In this document: positions 17,213 to 25,427 of the stretch, piece by piece
Numbering within the stretch: position 1 is the first letter of the stretch
Layout of the letters: each line of letters opens with the position of its first letter
Origin: JAAZPT01 sp034180455
GTDB taxonomy: Bacteria; Bacillota; Clostridia; Christensenellales; Aristaeellaceae
DNA: 64,000 bases
NCBI GenBank assembly: GCA_034180455.1
Contig: JAXFOG010000012.1
Coordinates: 1-64,000, forward strand
Reading direction: 5' to 3'
Program-made: the position numbers and the translations under genes
The notes under the pieces: generated by a model
Told to the model about the DNA's origin: nothing
Database searches by the model: none
The model's input: only the letters and a program-made list of their open reading frames with translations

Positions 17213-19153
17213 ATGAAAATTCAACTTAAAAATAGTGAAAAACTTATGGAATACAATGAACCAGTATCCATATTCAAGGCACTAAAAGAGCTTTTGCCAG
17301 ATAGCAAGCCCTTTGCAGCAAAGGTAAACGATGGGGAAGCTGTAGATCTTACATCTATGCTAGACAAAGATGCTATTATTGAACCACTTGATTTTAGCAG
17401 TGCTGAAGGTAGAGAAATATATAGACATTCTACATCACATCTTCTTGCTATGGCCGTAAAAGAGCTTTTCCCTGAGGCAAAGCTAGCAATTGGCCCTGCT
17501 ATTGAAAATGGCTTTTATTACGACTTTGATATAGACGTGCTATTTAGTCCAGATCAACTTGAGCAGATAGAAAAGCAAATGAAAAAGCTCGCAAAGAAGA
17601 ATATTAAACCTGAGCGCTTTACATTACCAAGGGCCGAAGCTATTGCAAAGATGAAAGAACTTGGCGAGCCATATAAGGTAGAACTTATAGAAGACTTGCC
17701 AGAAGATTCTGTAATAAGCTTCTATAAAATGGGAGACTTTGTAGATCTTTGCAAGGGCCCACATTTGCCATATCTTAACTATATCAAGGCATTTAAGCTT
17801 ACTCAGGTTGCAGGCGCATATTGGCGAGGTAACGAAAAAAATAAGATGCTAAAGCGTATATATGGCGTATCTTTTGATACTAAGGAAGCTTTAGATAGCT
17901 ACCTAGAGGCTCAGGAAGAGGCAAAAAAGCGCGATCACAATAAGATTGGTAGAGAGCTTGAGTACTTTACTACGGTAGATTATATTGGACAGGGCTTGCC
18001 AATTATGTTGCCAAAAGGTTCAAGAACCTTGCAAATACTTCAGCGCTTTGTTGAAGACGAGGAAGAGCGCAGAGGTTACCTACTTACAAAGACACCTTTG
18101 ATGGCAAAGAGTGATCTGTATAGGATATCAGGACACTGGGATCACTATCGCAGCAATATGTTTGTGCTAGGAGACCCAAATGACGAAAAAAGCGAGTGCT
18201 TTGCTCTTCGTCCAATGACTTGCCCATTCCAGTTCCAACATTTCTTAAATAAAACTCGTTCATATAGAGATCTCCCTATGAGGCTTAATGAAACAAGTAC
18301 TTTGTTTAGAAACGAAGCTTCTGGTGAAATGCATGGTCTAATAAGACTTAGACAGTTTACTATAAGCGAAGGTCACATTATCTGCACAAAGGAGCAGGTT
18401 GAGCATGAGTTTGAAGAATCAGTTAAACTTGCAAAGTATATGCTTGAGACCGTAGGCCTTGATGATGATGTAAGCTATCGCTTTAGTCTTTGGGATGAAA
18501 ACAACCGTGATAAGTATATAGGCGATCCTGAAACATGGGAGAATACACAGGATTTTATGCGCAAGATACTTATGGATATTGGTATTGATTTTACTGAGGC
18601 AAAGGGCGAAGCTGCATTCTATGGTCCTAAACTTGATATACAGATAAAGAATGTTTTTGGCAAAGAAGATACCCTTATCACAGTACAGGTAGACTTCCAA
18701 TTAGCATCACGCTTTGAAATGTTCTATACCGATAAAGATGGAATAAAGAAAAATCCTATAATAATTCACAGAACATCCATAGGCTGCTACGAAAGAACTC
18801 TTGCATTACTACTTGAAAAATATGCAGGCGCTCTGCCTATGTGGATGAGCCCAGAACAGGTAAGAATACTTACGATCACAGATAGAAACGATGAGTGGGC
18901 AAAAGAAGTTCAGACAAGGCTGCAAAGCGTTGGCATAAGAGTTACAATAGATAACAGAAATGAAAAGATAGGCCTAAAGATTCGTGAGGCAAGGCTTGAA
19001 AGACTTCCATATATGCTTATACTTGGCGACAAAGAGAGCGAAAACAAGACCCTCTCTGTACGCGATAGAGCAGGCGAAACAACAGATGGAGTAAGCCTAG
19101 ATGAATTCACCAGCAAGGCTCTTGAACTTATCAATACAAAAGCTAAATACTAA
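17213..19153 (+). CDS. thrS: Threonyl-tRNA synthetase
   Basis: This 646-residue class II synthetase charges tRNA-Thr. It has an N-terminal TGS domain (about 1-60), an editing domain beginning with 'YRHSTSHLLAMA' (the HxxxH zinc/editing motif), the catalytic core with 'RLNETSTLFRNEASGEMHGLIR' (motif 2, seen in two parts) and 'HRTSIGCYERT' (motif 3 region), and a C-terminal anticodon-binding domain. The start is ATG 17213, 4 bp after GGAGGG; the in-frame TTG at 17201 lies before that site and is not the start. It is controlled by the T-box leader and ends in a terminator, so it is monocistronic. Confidence 0.97.
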   Translation: MKIQLKNSEKLMEYNEPVSIFKALKELLPDSKPFAAKVNDGEAVDLTSMLDKDAIIEPLDFSSAEGREIYRHSTSHLLAMAVKELFPEAKLAIGPAIENGFYYDFDIDVLFSPDQLEQIEKQMKKLAKKNIKPERFTLPRAEAIAKMKELGEPYKVELIEDLPEDSVISFYKMGDFVDLCKGPHLPYLNYIKAFKLTQVAGAYWRGNEKNKMLKRIYGVSFDTKEALDSYLEAQEEAKKRDHNKIGRELEYFTTVDYIGQGLPIMLPKGSRTLQILQRFVEDEEERRGYLLTKTPLMAKSDLYRISGHWDHYRSNMFVLGDPNDEKSECFALRPMTCPFQFQHFLNKTRSYRDLPMRLNETSTLFRNEASGEMHGLIRLRQFTISEGHIICTKEQVEHEFEESVKLAKYMLETVGLDDDVSYRFSLWDENNRDKYIGDPETWENTQDFMRKILMDIGIDFTEAKGEAAFYGPKLDIQIKNVFGKEDTLITVQVDFQLASRFEMFYTDKDGIKKNPIIIHRTSIGCYERTLALLLEKYAGALPMWMSPEQVRILTITDRNDEWAKEVQTRLQSVGIRVTIDNRNEKIGLKIREARLERLPYMLILGDKESENKTLSVRDRAGETTDGVSLDEFTSKALELINTKAKY

Positions 19154-19178
19154 AAAAGCGGGGGAAACCCGCTTTTAT
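19154..19178. terminator. Bidirectional terminator (thrS / HPr-like gene)
   Basis: AAAAGCGGG and CCCGCTTTT form a 9-bp stem with loop GGAAA. A T-run follows on the plus strand and an A-run precedes it, so it can serve both convergent genes. Confidence 0.85.
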
Positions 19179-19201
19179 ATTTAAAAAATATAGGCTAATT
19201 T

Positions 19202-19450
19202 TTAACCTAAAACTTGTGGATTCTCGTTTAAAAACTCCAATAGAAGATTCTCGTCTGCCTTATCTTCAGCAAACAATTCTAGCTTATCGCCCTGCTCTTC
19301 CAATAGTTTGCCCATTGCAAGATATATGGTGGTAAGTGTAGACTTCAGATTATACTGATCACCTTCAGGAGATACAAGAAAAACACGGCCTTCGCATTTC
19401 TTTACGACATCTAAAAAAGCTTGTATATCTGCATCTGATCTTAGTTTCAT
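19202..19450 (-). CDS. Small HPr-like protein lacking the phosphorylatable histidine
   Basis: This 82-residue acidic protein has a layout like HPr: a first strand ('MKLRSDADIQAFLDVVKKC'), 'GRVFLVSPEGDQYNLKS' where the KS recalls the HPr Ser46 site, a helix 'LTTIYLAMGKLL', a strand 'KLELFAED' and a final helix. There is no histidine at all, so it cannot be a PTS phosphocarrier of the usual kind. Histidine-less HPr-fold proteins occur in Clostridia, with unknown roles. It has an AGGAGA ribosome site and its own consensus promoter, divergent from the NahK-type kinase gene. The family assignment is tentative. Confidence 0.5.
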   Translation of the reverse strand: MKLRSDADIQAFLDVVKKCEGRVFLVSPEGDQYNLKSTLTTIYLAMGKLLEEQGDKLELFAEDKADENLLLEFLNENPQVLG

Positions 19451-19482
19451 AAATAATCTCCTTTCTGTCTTGCGACTATATC

Positions 19483-19511
19483 AGTATAATAAAAAAACAT
19501 TGATTTGTCAA
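19483..19511 (-). promoter_or_regulatory. Sigma-A promoter of the HPr-like gene
   Basis: On the minus strand, a perfect TTGACA, a 17-bp spacer and TATACT (5 of 6). Confidence 0.78.
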
Positions 19512-19520
19512 AGCTATATA

Positions 19521-19548
19521 TTGATAATTCGATACATTATGATATAAT
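19521..19548 (+). promoter_or_regulatory. Sigma-A promoter of the NahK-type kinase gene
   Basis: TTGATA (5 of 6), a 16-bp spacer and a perfect TATAAT. It is divergent from the HPr-like gene promoter, with 9 bp between the two -35 boxes. Confidence 0.7.
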
Positions 19549-19577
19549 AAACTTTCAATAAACTGAGGAAATGAGCA

Positions 19578-20651
19578 TTGATTGTGGAAAAATTATTAGA
19601 AAATTTTAAAATAGAGGGTAGACCTTTATCCTGTGAAAAATACGGAAGTGGGCATATAAATCGCACTTTTCTTGTAAAGACTGATTCAGGCAAAAAATAT
19701 ATTTTGCAAAAAATAAATACTGATATATTTAAGGATATTGATATGCTTATGCATAATATTGCGCTTATTACTCAATATCTTAAAAAAGTAAGCCCCGATT
19801 ATATGAAGGTGCTTACTTTAGTTGAAACTTTTGATGGCAAATTATATTATAAGTCAGATAATGATGAGTGCTGGCGTATGTATGACTTCATAGAGCATAG
19901 TGTATGTTTGGATAGACCAGAGAGCGCAGACGATTTTTATCAGAGTGCAGTTGCATTTGGACAATTTGCTAATTTACTAAGTGGATTTGACGCTAGTCTT
20001 CTAGGTGAGACTATTCCCAACTTTCACAATACAATCGAGCGTTACAAGCAGCTCAAGGAAGCTATTAAAAATGATGTAAAGGGTAGAGCGTCAAGCGTTG
20101 CTGATGAAATAGATTTTGCTATGAGCCGAGAGCAAGAAGCAGGCCAGATGGTAAGAATGATGCAAGAGGGCAAGCTTCCAGTACGAGTTACTCATAACGA
20201 TACCAAACTTAACAATGTTTTGTTTAATGACCAAACACGTAAGCCACTTTGTGTAGTTGACTTAGATTCAGTAATGCCAGGCTTAATTGGTAATGACTTT
20301 GGTGATTCAATACGCTTTGGGGCTAGCACTGCTGCTGAAGATGAGATTGATCTTGATAAAGTAAAATTTGACATAAATATGTACGATAGCTATGCAAAGG
20401 GCTTCCTAAGCACATGTAAAGATTCTCTTACTAAAGCTGAAATCGACACCTTGCCTCTTGCTGCAAAGCTAATGACTCTGGAGTGTGGAACAAGATTTTT
20501 GGCCGACTATCTCAATGGCGATGTTTATTTTGCTACAAGCCGTCCAAACCACAATCTAGATAGAGCAAGGACACAGTTTAAACTCGTATCCGAGATGGAG
20601 CGAGAGTTTGACAATATGAAAGCTATCGTTCATAAATACGCAGAAAAATAA
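19578..20651 (+). CDS. Aminoglycoside phosphotransferase-fold sugar kinase (N-acetylhexosamine 1-kinase, NahK-like)
   Basis: This 357-residue kinase of the APH/choline kinase fold has a nucleotide loop 'YGSGHINRTFLV', 'YILQKINTDIFKDIDMLMHNI', the catalytic loop 'VTHNDTKLNNVLF' and the metal motif 'VVDLDSVMPGLIGNDFGD'. These closely follow N-acetylhexosamine 1-kinase of bifidobacteria, which phosphorylates GlcNAc/GalNAc at C1. The start is TTG 19578, 9 bp after GAGG; an out-of-frame ATG at 19571 is too close to that site. The lacto-N-biose phosphorylase usually linked to NahK is not here. It is probably involved in mucin or wall amino-sugar salvage. Confidence 0.78.
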   Translation: MIVEKLLENFKIEGRPLSCEKYGSGHINRTFLVKTDSGKKYILQKINTDIFKDIDMLMHNIALITQYLKKVSPDYMKVLTLVETFDGKLYYKSDNDECWRMYDFIEHSVCLDRPESADDFYQSAVAFGQFANLLSGFDASLLGETIPNFHNTIERYKQLKEAIKNDVKGRASSVADEIDFAMSREQEAGQMVRMMQEGKLPVRVTHNDTKLNNVLFNDQTRKPLCVVDLDSVMPGLIGNDFGDSIRFGASTAAEDEIDLDKVKFDINMYDSYAKGFLSTCKDSLTKAEIDTLPLAAKLMTLECGTRFLADYLNGDVYFATSRPNHNLDRARTQFKLVSEMEREFDNMKAIVHKYAEK

Positions 20652-20675
20652 AATGGCTGTATATACAGCCATTTT
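20650..20675. terminator. Perfect 26-bp palindromic bidirectional terminator
   Basis: An exact inverted repeat centred on TATA (AAAATGGCTGTA and its complement). It overlaps the last bases of the NahK-like gene and touches the stop codon of murG on the other strand. Confidence 0.8.
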
Positions 20676-21735
20676 ATTTTGCAACATTCTGATCTATAAT
20701 CTCTATTACTAATTCTCTTCCTTGCTTTGCAGGATTATTTTTTAAATTTGTTATAAGAGTTTCTCGCTCAACATACAGTTTGTCTATTGCATCCATCAGA
20801 GTTTCTTTGCTTATATCTTCTTGTAGTAATACATGAGCCAAGCCTTTTTGCTCATAATTTTTGGCATTTTGTATCTGGTCGCCACGGCTTACGCTTGTTC
20901 TTGGCAGTGGTATAAGTAGCATTGGCTTTTCAAGCGCATGTAGCTCTTCTATTGAGTTGCTTCCTGCTCTACTTATTATCATATCAGCAAGCGCAAATAC
21001 ATCAGCAAGCTCATCTTTTAAATATTCTATCTGAATGTAAGATTTTACATTCAGCAGCTCCTTATTTACTTTACCCTCTCCACATAGATGGATAATATTG
21101 TACTTTTGAGTTAAGAGGTCAAGTATATCTCGTATAGCATTGTTTACTGCAGCAGCTCCTTGACTACCACCAATAATTACTAGCACAGGTTTATCATCTA
21201 GATTATATTTTTTTCTTGCTTTTTTAGCAGAACCATTAAAAAGACTTTCTCTAAGTGGAGTGCCAGTGTGCACACCCTTTGATCCAAATAGCTTTGCGCA
21301 CTCTTCAAAGGTACAGCATATTTTATTAGCAAATTTTGCAGATATTCTGGTTGCTATCCCTGGACTTAAATCGCTCTCGTGGCATACAACTGGTACATTA
21401 CATAACTTTGCTGCAAGCACAACCGGCACTGCAACAAAGCCACCTTTGCTAAACACTAATTTTGGTTTAACCTTTTTTATGTAGAAAAATGCTTGCACTG
21501 TGCCACGAATTACTCTAAAAAAGTCTGCAAAGTTTTGCATGCTAAAGTATCGCCTTAGCTTTCCAGTGCTTATAGCCTTATATGTTATTCCAGTTTCTGG
21601 TATAAGATCTTTTTCAATGCCCTTGTAAGAACCTATATAATACAACTCATATTTTTCTTTTAGTTTGGGAATAATAGCAATATTAGGCGTAACATGGCCT
21701 GCAGTTCCGCCTCCTGTAAGCAGTATCCTTTTCAT
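20674..21735 (-). CDS. murG: UDP-GlcNAc:lipid I N-acetylglucosaminyltransferase MurG
   Basis: This 353-residue GT-B enzyme turns lipid I into lipid II at the inner face of the membrane. The Gly-rich loop 'LTGGGTAGHVTPN' is at residues ~6-18. 'FSKGGFVAVP', 'HESDLSPG', 'IIGGSQGAAAVN' and the UDP-GlcNAc site 'ISRAGSNSIEELHALEKPMLLIPLP' (in two parts) follow. Length is normal. Here it stands next to pfkA rather than in a mur/fts cluster. A terminator-like hairpin lies 22 bp before its start, and TAGGAG is its ribosome site. Confidence 0.96.
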   Translation of the reverse strand: MKRILLTGGGTAGHVTPNIAIIPKLKEKYELYYIGSYKGIEKDLIPETGITYKAISTGKLRRYFSMQNFADFFRVIRGTVQAFFYIKKVKPKLVFSKGGFVAVPVVLAAKLCNVPVVCHESDLSPGIATRISAKFANKICCTFEECAKLFGSKGVHTGTPLRESLFNGSAKKARKKYNLDDKPVLVIIGGSQGAAAVNNAIRDILDLLTQKYNIIHLCGEGKVNKELLNVKSYIQIEYLKDELADVFALADMIISRAGSNSIEELHALEKPMLLIPLPRTSVSRGDQIQNAKNYEQKGLAHVLLQEDISKETLMDAIDKLYVERETLITNLKNNPAKQGRELVIEIIDQNVAK

Positions 21736-21757
21736 TAACTTTTTAACTCCTAAATTT

Positions 21758-21783
21758 AAAGGCGAAAGCTTACTTTCGCCTTT
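21758..21783 (-). terminator. Terminator-like hairpin between pfkA and murG
   Basis: AAAGGCGAAAG and CTTTCGCCTTT form an 11-bp stem with a 4-base loop. On the minus strand it follows pfkA by 8 bp. Only 22 bp separate it from the murG start, leaving no room for a separate murG promoter. Confidence 0.7.
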
Positions 21784-21791
21784 ACTGTTTA

Positions 21792-22847
21792 TTATAATTG
21801 ATTTATAAGCTCGTATGTGTCAATGTTGAATACGTGATGAATATTTAACGCTTCTTTTATTGGCAAGCTATAAACCATTCCATGCTTTTGACCTATTGCA
21901 AGATTAGTGTTGCCACACCTTATTAAATTGATTGCTGTCTTTGCAGTTTCAAATGCGAATGCACTATCGCTAGAGCTAGGAGTTGCACCTCTTTGAGTAT
22001 ATCCTACTACAGTTGATCTAACCTCTGCACCTGTAAGACGCTTTAACATTCTAGCAAGTGTAGGAGCATCAAGCTCATCGTCATCATGAACCTTATCTCC
22101 AGCATCTTTTAATACTTTTCTCCAATCGTATGGCTTCATCATGTGCCAGCAGTGTTCACCTATTATTAAGGTGGATCTATTGTTACCACGTGCTATAAGG
22201 TTCATCATTCTCTTAGAAATCTGGTCTATATCCCATTCACATTCAGGCACTACAAGCATTTCTGCTCCTGTTGCCATCGCAGTTTTAAGTGCTATGTCGC
22301 CAGATCTTCTTCCCATTACCTGCACAACGTGAGGACGTTCGTGGCTTCTAGATGTTGCACGTATTGCACGTACTGCATTTACGCTTACATTTACAGCTGT
22401 GTCATAACCAAGGGTCTTTTCTGTATAACCAAGATCGTTATCTATTGTTCCTGGTATGCAAATACATGGCACCCCTAGCTCTGCAAGCTCTAATGCACCA
22501 GTAAAGCTACCGTCGCCACCTATTACTATAATAGCAGTAAAGCCACTCTCTCTAATTCTCTTAGCTGCTTCCTTACGAACTTCTGGATCATAAAAAGCCT
22601 TGCAACGTGCAGTTTTAAGGTATGTGCCAGGCAGGTCTGCAATATCTAGAAGCTCTGATTTAGTAAATGTCTCCATATCGTCTGATGGTTTCTCGCTTTG
22701 ACCAAGCAGACCATTATATCCTCTTTTTATACCAACTAGAGTCATGCCATAGTATGCAGCGATCCTTGCACATGAAACCACACATGCGTTCATGCCAGGG
22801 CTATCTCCTCCACTTGTTAAAATACCTATCTTGTTATTCTGTGCCAT
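21792..22847 (-). CDS. pfkA: ATP-dependent 6-phosphofructokinase
   Basis: This 351-residue enzyme phosphorylates fructose 6-phosphate in glycolysis. It has 'LTSGGDSPGMNA' at the N-terminus, the ATP-binding 'GGDGS' at residues 110-114 and the catalytic 'PGTIDND' with Asp136. Gly after the Pro (not Lys) and the GGDGS sequence indicate ATP rather than pyrophosphate as donor. 'VVQVMGRRSGD' and 'STVVGYTQRGATPSSSD' form the sugar-phosphate site. It is slightly longer than E. coli PfkA, with an insertion around 'DDDELDAPT'. It has its own promoter and is followed by a hairpin before murG. Confidence 0.93.
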   Translation of the reverse strand: MAQNNKIGILTSGGDSPGMNACVVSCARIAAYYGMTLVGIKRGYNGLLGQSEKPSDDMETFTKSELLDIADLPGTYLKTARCKAFYDPEVRKEAAKRIRESGFTAIIVIGGDGSFTGALELAELGVPCICIPGTIDNDLGYTEKTLGYDTAVNVSVNAVRAIRATSRSHERPHVVQVMGRRSGDIALKTAMATGAEMLVVPECEWDIDQISKRMMNLIARGNNRSTLIIGEHCWHMMKPYDWRKVLKDAGDKVHDDDELDAPTLARMLKRLTGAEVRSTVVGYTQRGATPSSSDSAFAFETAKTAINLIRCGNTNLAIGQKHGMVYSLPIKEALNIHHVFNIDTYELINQL

Positions 22848-22891
22848 AATATTACCTCATAAATGAATAATTATTTTCAATCATATTTTGA

Positions 22892-22919
22892 ATTATAACA
22901 TTTTTATTTTATTTGTACA
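22892..22919 (-). promoter_or_regulatory. Probable promoter of pfkA
   Basis: On the minus strand, TGTACA (4 of 6), a 16-bp spacer and a perfect TATAAT, about 45 bp before the start codon. Confidence 0.5.
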
Positions 22920-22966
22920 ATAATACTAGACTTGCAATTTAAACTGTATAGGTTAGGGATATTCAA

Positions 22967-22995
22967 TTGACATCAAACATATTAAATCTTATAAT
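22967..22995 (+). promoter_or_regulatory. Perfect consensus sigma-A promoter of the aminosugar/GT-C cassette
   Basis: TTGACA and TATAAT are both exact with the optimal 17-bp spacer. The promoter is 32 bp before the first start codon. This placement also shows that the in-frame TTG at 22967 is the -35 box and not a translation start. Confidence 0.9.
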
Positions 22996-23026
22996 AATTA
23001 AGAAAAAATTTTTTATTGGAGCTAAT

Positions 23027-24163
23027 ATGAAATATCCATTTAATGTGCCACCAGTACTTGGCAATGAAGTAGATTATATAAAGGATGCCATCGCAAGTCA
23101 TAAGATATGTGGAGATGGTGCTTATACCAAAAAATGCAATGCATATTTGGAAGAAATGAGTGGATGTAATAAGGCTTTGCTTACCACAAGTGGCACCAGT
23201 GCCCTTGAGATAGCTGCAATGCTTAGCAATGTTAAGAGTGGCGATGAAGTAATTATGCCAAGCTTTACATTTGTTTCAACAGCAAATGCTTTTGTATTAC
23301 GAGGTGCCAAATGCGTATTTGTTGATGTACGCCCTGACACAATGAATATTGACGAGAATCTTATAGAGCAGGCCATTACTCCACACACCAAAGCCATAGC
23401 CCCTGTTCATTATGCAGGTGTTGTGTGTGAAATGGATAAAATAATGGATATAGCAAAAAAGCATAATCTTATTGTTATTGAAGATGCTGCTCAAGCTGTT
23501 ACATCTACATATAAAGGCAAGGCTGCTGGAGCAATAGCAGATATAGGCTGCTACTCATTCCATGAAACAAAGAACTTTAGCATGGGTGAGGGTGGTGCAG
23601 TACTAATGTCTACGGAAGAACTTTCTGAACGAGCAGAGGTTCTTAGAGAAAAGGGTACCAACAGAAGTAGATTTTTTAGAGGCTTTGTTGATAAATATAC
23701 ATGGGTTGATATTGGATCTAGCTATCTTCCTAGTGAGTTAAATGCAGCATATCTTTATCCACAACTTCTTGATAATAAAAAAATCACTGATGCTAGAATG
23801 GCTGTATGGAATAGATATAGAGATTGCTTGCAGAAGTTTGCAGATAATGGAAGAATAGAGTTTCAGCATATTCCTGATCATTGCAAGCATAATGCTCATA
23901 TGTTCTATATTAAATTAAAAGATATAGATGATAGGCAAGGATGCATAGATTATCTTAAACAATACGAGATAAATAGCGTATTCCACTATATTCCTTTGCA
24001 TAGCTCACCAGCCGGACTCAACTTTGGCTACTTTGCAGGAGAAGATAAATATACCACACGCGAAAGCGAAAGATTGCTTAGATTACCATTATACTATGGG
24101 TTGAGCGCTGATGATGCAGAATACATTAGTAGCAAAGTTATAGAGTATTTGGAGAAGCATTGA
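23027..24163 (+). CDS. wecE: dTDP-4-amino-4,6-dideoxygalactose transaminase-like PLP enzyme (WecE/RffA)
   Basis: This 378-residue DegT/DnrJ/EryC1 aminotransferase closely follows E. coli WecE along its whole length: 'GDEVIMPSFTFVSTANAFVL', 'FVDVRPDTMNID', 'EKGTNRSRFFRG', 'VDKYTWVDIGSSYL' and 'HAHMFYIKLKDIDDR' (here NAHMF). The PLP Lys is residue 182 in 'SFHETKNFSMGEGG'. WecE makes dTDP-4-amino-4,6-dideoxy-D-galactose (Fuc4N) from the 4-keto-6-deoxy sugar. ATG 23027 follows GGAG by 5 bp. It opens an operon of overlapping genes for a lipid-sugar pathway. No N-acetyltransferase (WecD) is present, so the amine may stay free. Confidence 0.88.
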   Translation: MKYPFNVPPVLGNEVDYIKDAIASHKICGDGAYTKKCNAYLEEMSGCNKALLTTSGTSALEIAAMLSNVKSGDEVIMPSFTFVSTANAFVLRGAKCVFVDVRPDTMNIDENLIEQAITPHTKAIAPVHYAGVVCEMDKIMDIAKKHNLIVIEDAAQAVTSTYKGKAAGAIADIGCYSFHETKNFSMGEGGAVLMSTEELSERAEVLREKGTNRSRFFRGFVDKYTWVDIGSSYLPSELNAAYLYPQLLDNKKITDARMAVWNRYRDCLQKFADNGRIEFQHIPDHCKHNAHMFYIKLKDIDDRQGCIDYLKQYEINSVFHYIPLHSSPAGLNFGYFAGEDKYTTRESERLLRLPLYYGLSADDAEYISSKVIEYLEKH

Positions 24164-25098
24164 TGAAACTAATTTCCTTTGTAATACCATGCTATCGTTC
24201 CGAGCACACTGTAAAGTCTGTTGTAGATGAAATTATCAATACTGTAAGCACTCGCGACGGATATGATTATGAGATAATACTAGTAAGTGATGCATCTCCA
24301 GACAATGTATATAGCGTAATATGTGACATGGCGTCCAAAAACGAAAGAATCAAGGGGATGAATCTTAGCCGTAATTTTGGTCAGCATGCTGCTACGCTTG
24401 CAGGCATGAAGCGTTCAAAGGGCGATTTAATTATTACTGTTGATGATGATGGGCAAATCCCTGTAAATGAGCTATTTAAGCTTGTAGATAAGATAGATGA
24501 AGGCTATGATGTAGTATTTGCCAAATACGATAGCAAAAAGCATAGCTCTTTCCGTAACTTTGGAAGTCATGTGAACAACATTATGATGGAAAAGCTTATC
24601 AACAAGCCAAAAGGCTTGGCCGCCAATAGCTTTATTGCATTAAAAAGATTCGTTGTAGATGAGATTGTTATGTACAATAATCCATTTACATATATAGCAG
24701 GTCTTGTTTTTAGAACTACTCATAATGTTACAGATGTAGAGGTCCATCATAGAAAGCGCGAGGAAGGCCATAGTGGATATACCTTTCGTAAGCTTTTTAA
24801 CCTTTGGCTTAATGGATTTACTGCATTCTCCATCAAACCTCTTAGAGCCGCGACCTACATAGGATCTGTAGTGGCTTTTATTGGCTTTATATATGGAATA
24901 TACATATTTATTATGAAACTTGTGAATCCTGCAATGAAGATTGGCTATGCTTCACTTATGGTAGCAATATTATTTTTGGGAGGCACAATACTTCTCGTGC
25001 TAGGCCTTATTGGAGAATATATAGGTAGAATATATATCTGTATAAATCAAAGCCCACAGTATGTTGTTAAAGAATCGGTAAATCTGGAGGAACAATGA
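24163..25098 (+). CDS. Polyprenyl-phosphate glycosyltransferase (GtrB/ArnC-like, GT2)
   Basis: This 311-residue GT2 enzyme starts 'MKLISFVIPCYRSEHTV' and carries the metal-binding motif 'VDDDGQIP'. Two C-terminal transmembrane helices ('ATYIGSVVAFIGFIYGIYIF' and 'LMVAILFLGGTILLVLGLIG') precede 'EYIGRIYICINQSPQYVVKE'. This is the ArnC/GtrB/DPM1 arrangement, which moves a sugar from a nucleotide donor to undecaprenyl phosphate at the cytoplasmic face. The gene starts at the ATG that overlaps the wecE stop (TGATG), with GGAGA upstream. The likely donor is the aminosugar made by the upstream enzyme, but this is inferred from position. Confidence 0.88.
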   Translation: MKLISFVIPCYRSEHTVKSVVDEIINTVSTRDGYDYEIILVSDASPDNVYSVICDMASKNERIKGMNLSRNFGQHAATLAGMKRSKGDLIITVDDDGQIPVNELFKLVDKIDEGYDVVFAKYDSKKHSSFRNFGSHVNNIMMEKLINKPKGLAANSFIALKRFVVDEIVMYNNPFTYIAGLVFRTTHNVTDVEVHHRKREEGHSGYTFRKLFNLWLNGFTAFSIKPLRAATYIGSVVAFIGFIYGIYIFIMKLVNPAMKIGYASLMVAILFLGGTILLVLGLIGEYIGRIYICINQSPQYVVKESVNLEEQ

Positions 25099-25427
25099 GC
25101 AAGTATTCGCAGCTTGCCTTAGCCATGCTGCTCTACTCGGCAAGTACGGTTTCAATGAAGTTTGCAGCAATGCAGACTCCTTTTAAATTGCCTTTTTTTG
25201 CTCTTTATGGAATTGCTCTATTGCTACTTATGCTCTATGCGATAATCTGGCAAAAGGCTCTTGTGGGAATCGATCTTTCAAAGGCGTATGCCTCAAAAGG
25301 ACTAACAATAGTATATGGACTTTTGGCTGGTTTCATTTTCTTTAATGAGAAAATTGGTATAAAAGAAATTGCAGCGAGTATTATAGTAATTGTAGGAATA
25401 TATTTGGTGATGAGCGATGAAAACTAG
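25095..25427 (+). CDS. SMR-type small membrane protein (ArnE-like), first of a pair
   Basis: This 110-residue protein consists of four transmembrane helices. The last two ('GLTIVYGLLAGFIFFNEKIG', 'AASIIVIVGIYLVMSDEN') match the EmrE/ArnE pattern. Pairs of such proteins flip undecaprenyl-phosphate-linked aminoarabinose in Gram-negatives (ArnE/ArnF). Here it overlaps the upstream glycosyltransferase gene by 4 bp (ATGA) and the next SMR gene by 11 bp, so the three are likely made together. It probably forms a heterodimer with the next protein to translocate the lipid-linked sugar. Drug export is an alternative but fits the context less well. Confidence 0.78.
   Translation: MSKYSQLALAMLLYSASTVSMKFAAMQTPFKLPFFALYGIALLLLMLYAIIWQKALVGIDLSKAYASKGLTIVYGLLAGFIFFNEKIGIKEIAASIIVIVGIYLVMSDEN

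Noticed and set aside
17008..17229. 73-codon open frame in the thrS leader
   Set aside because: It lies across the T-box elements and the thrS ribosome site and has no ribosome site of its own.
19571..19609. Short ATG-started frame (12 codons) just before the NahK-like gene
   Set aside because: It is only 2 bp from the GAGG motif, out of frame with the kinase and without leader-peptide character.
20650..20675. 26-bp perfect palindrome as a regulatory operator
   Set aside because: It lies exactly between two convergent stop codons with A/T tails on both sides, which fits a bidirectional terminator.
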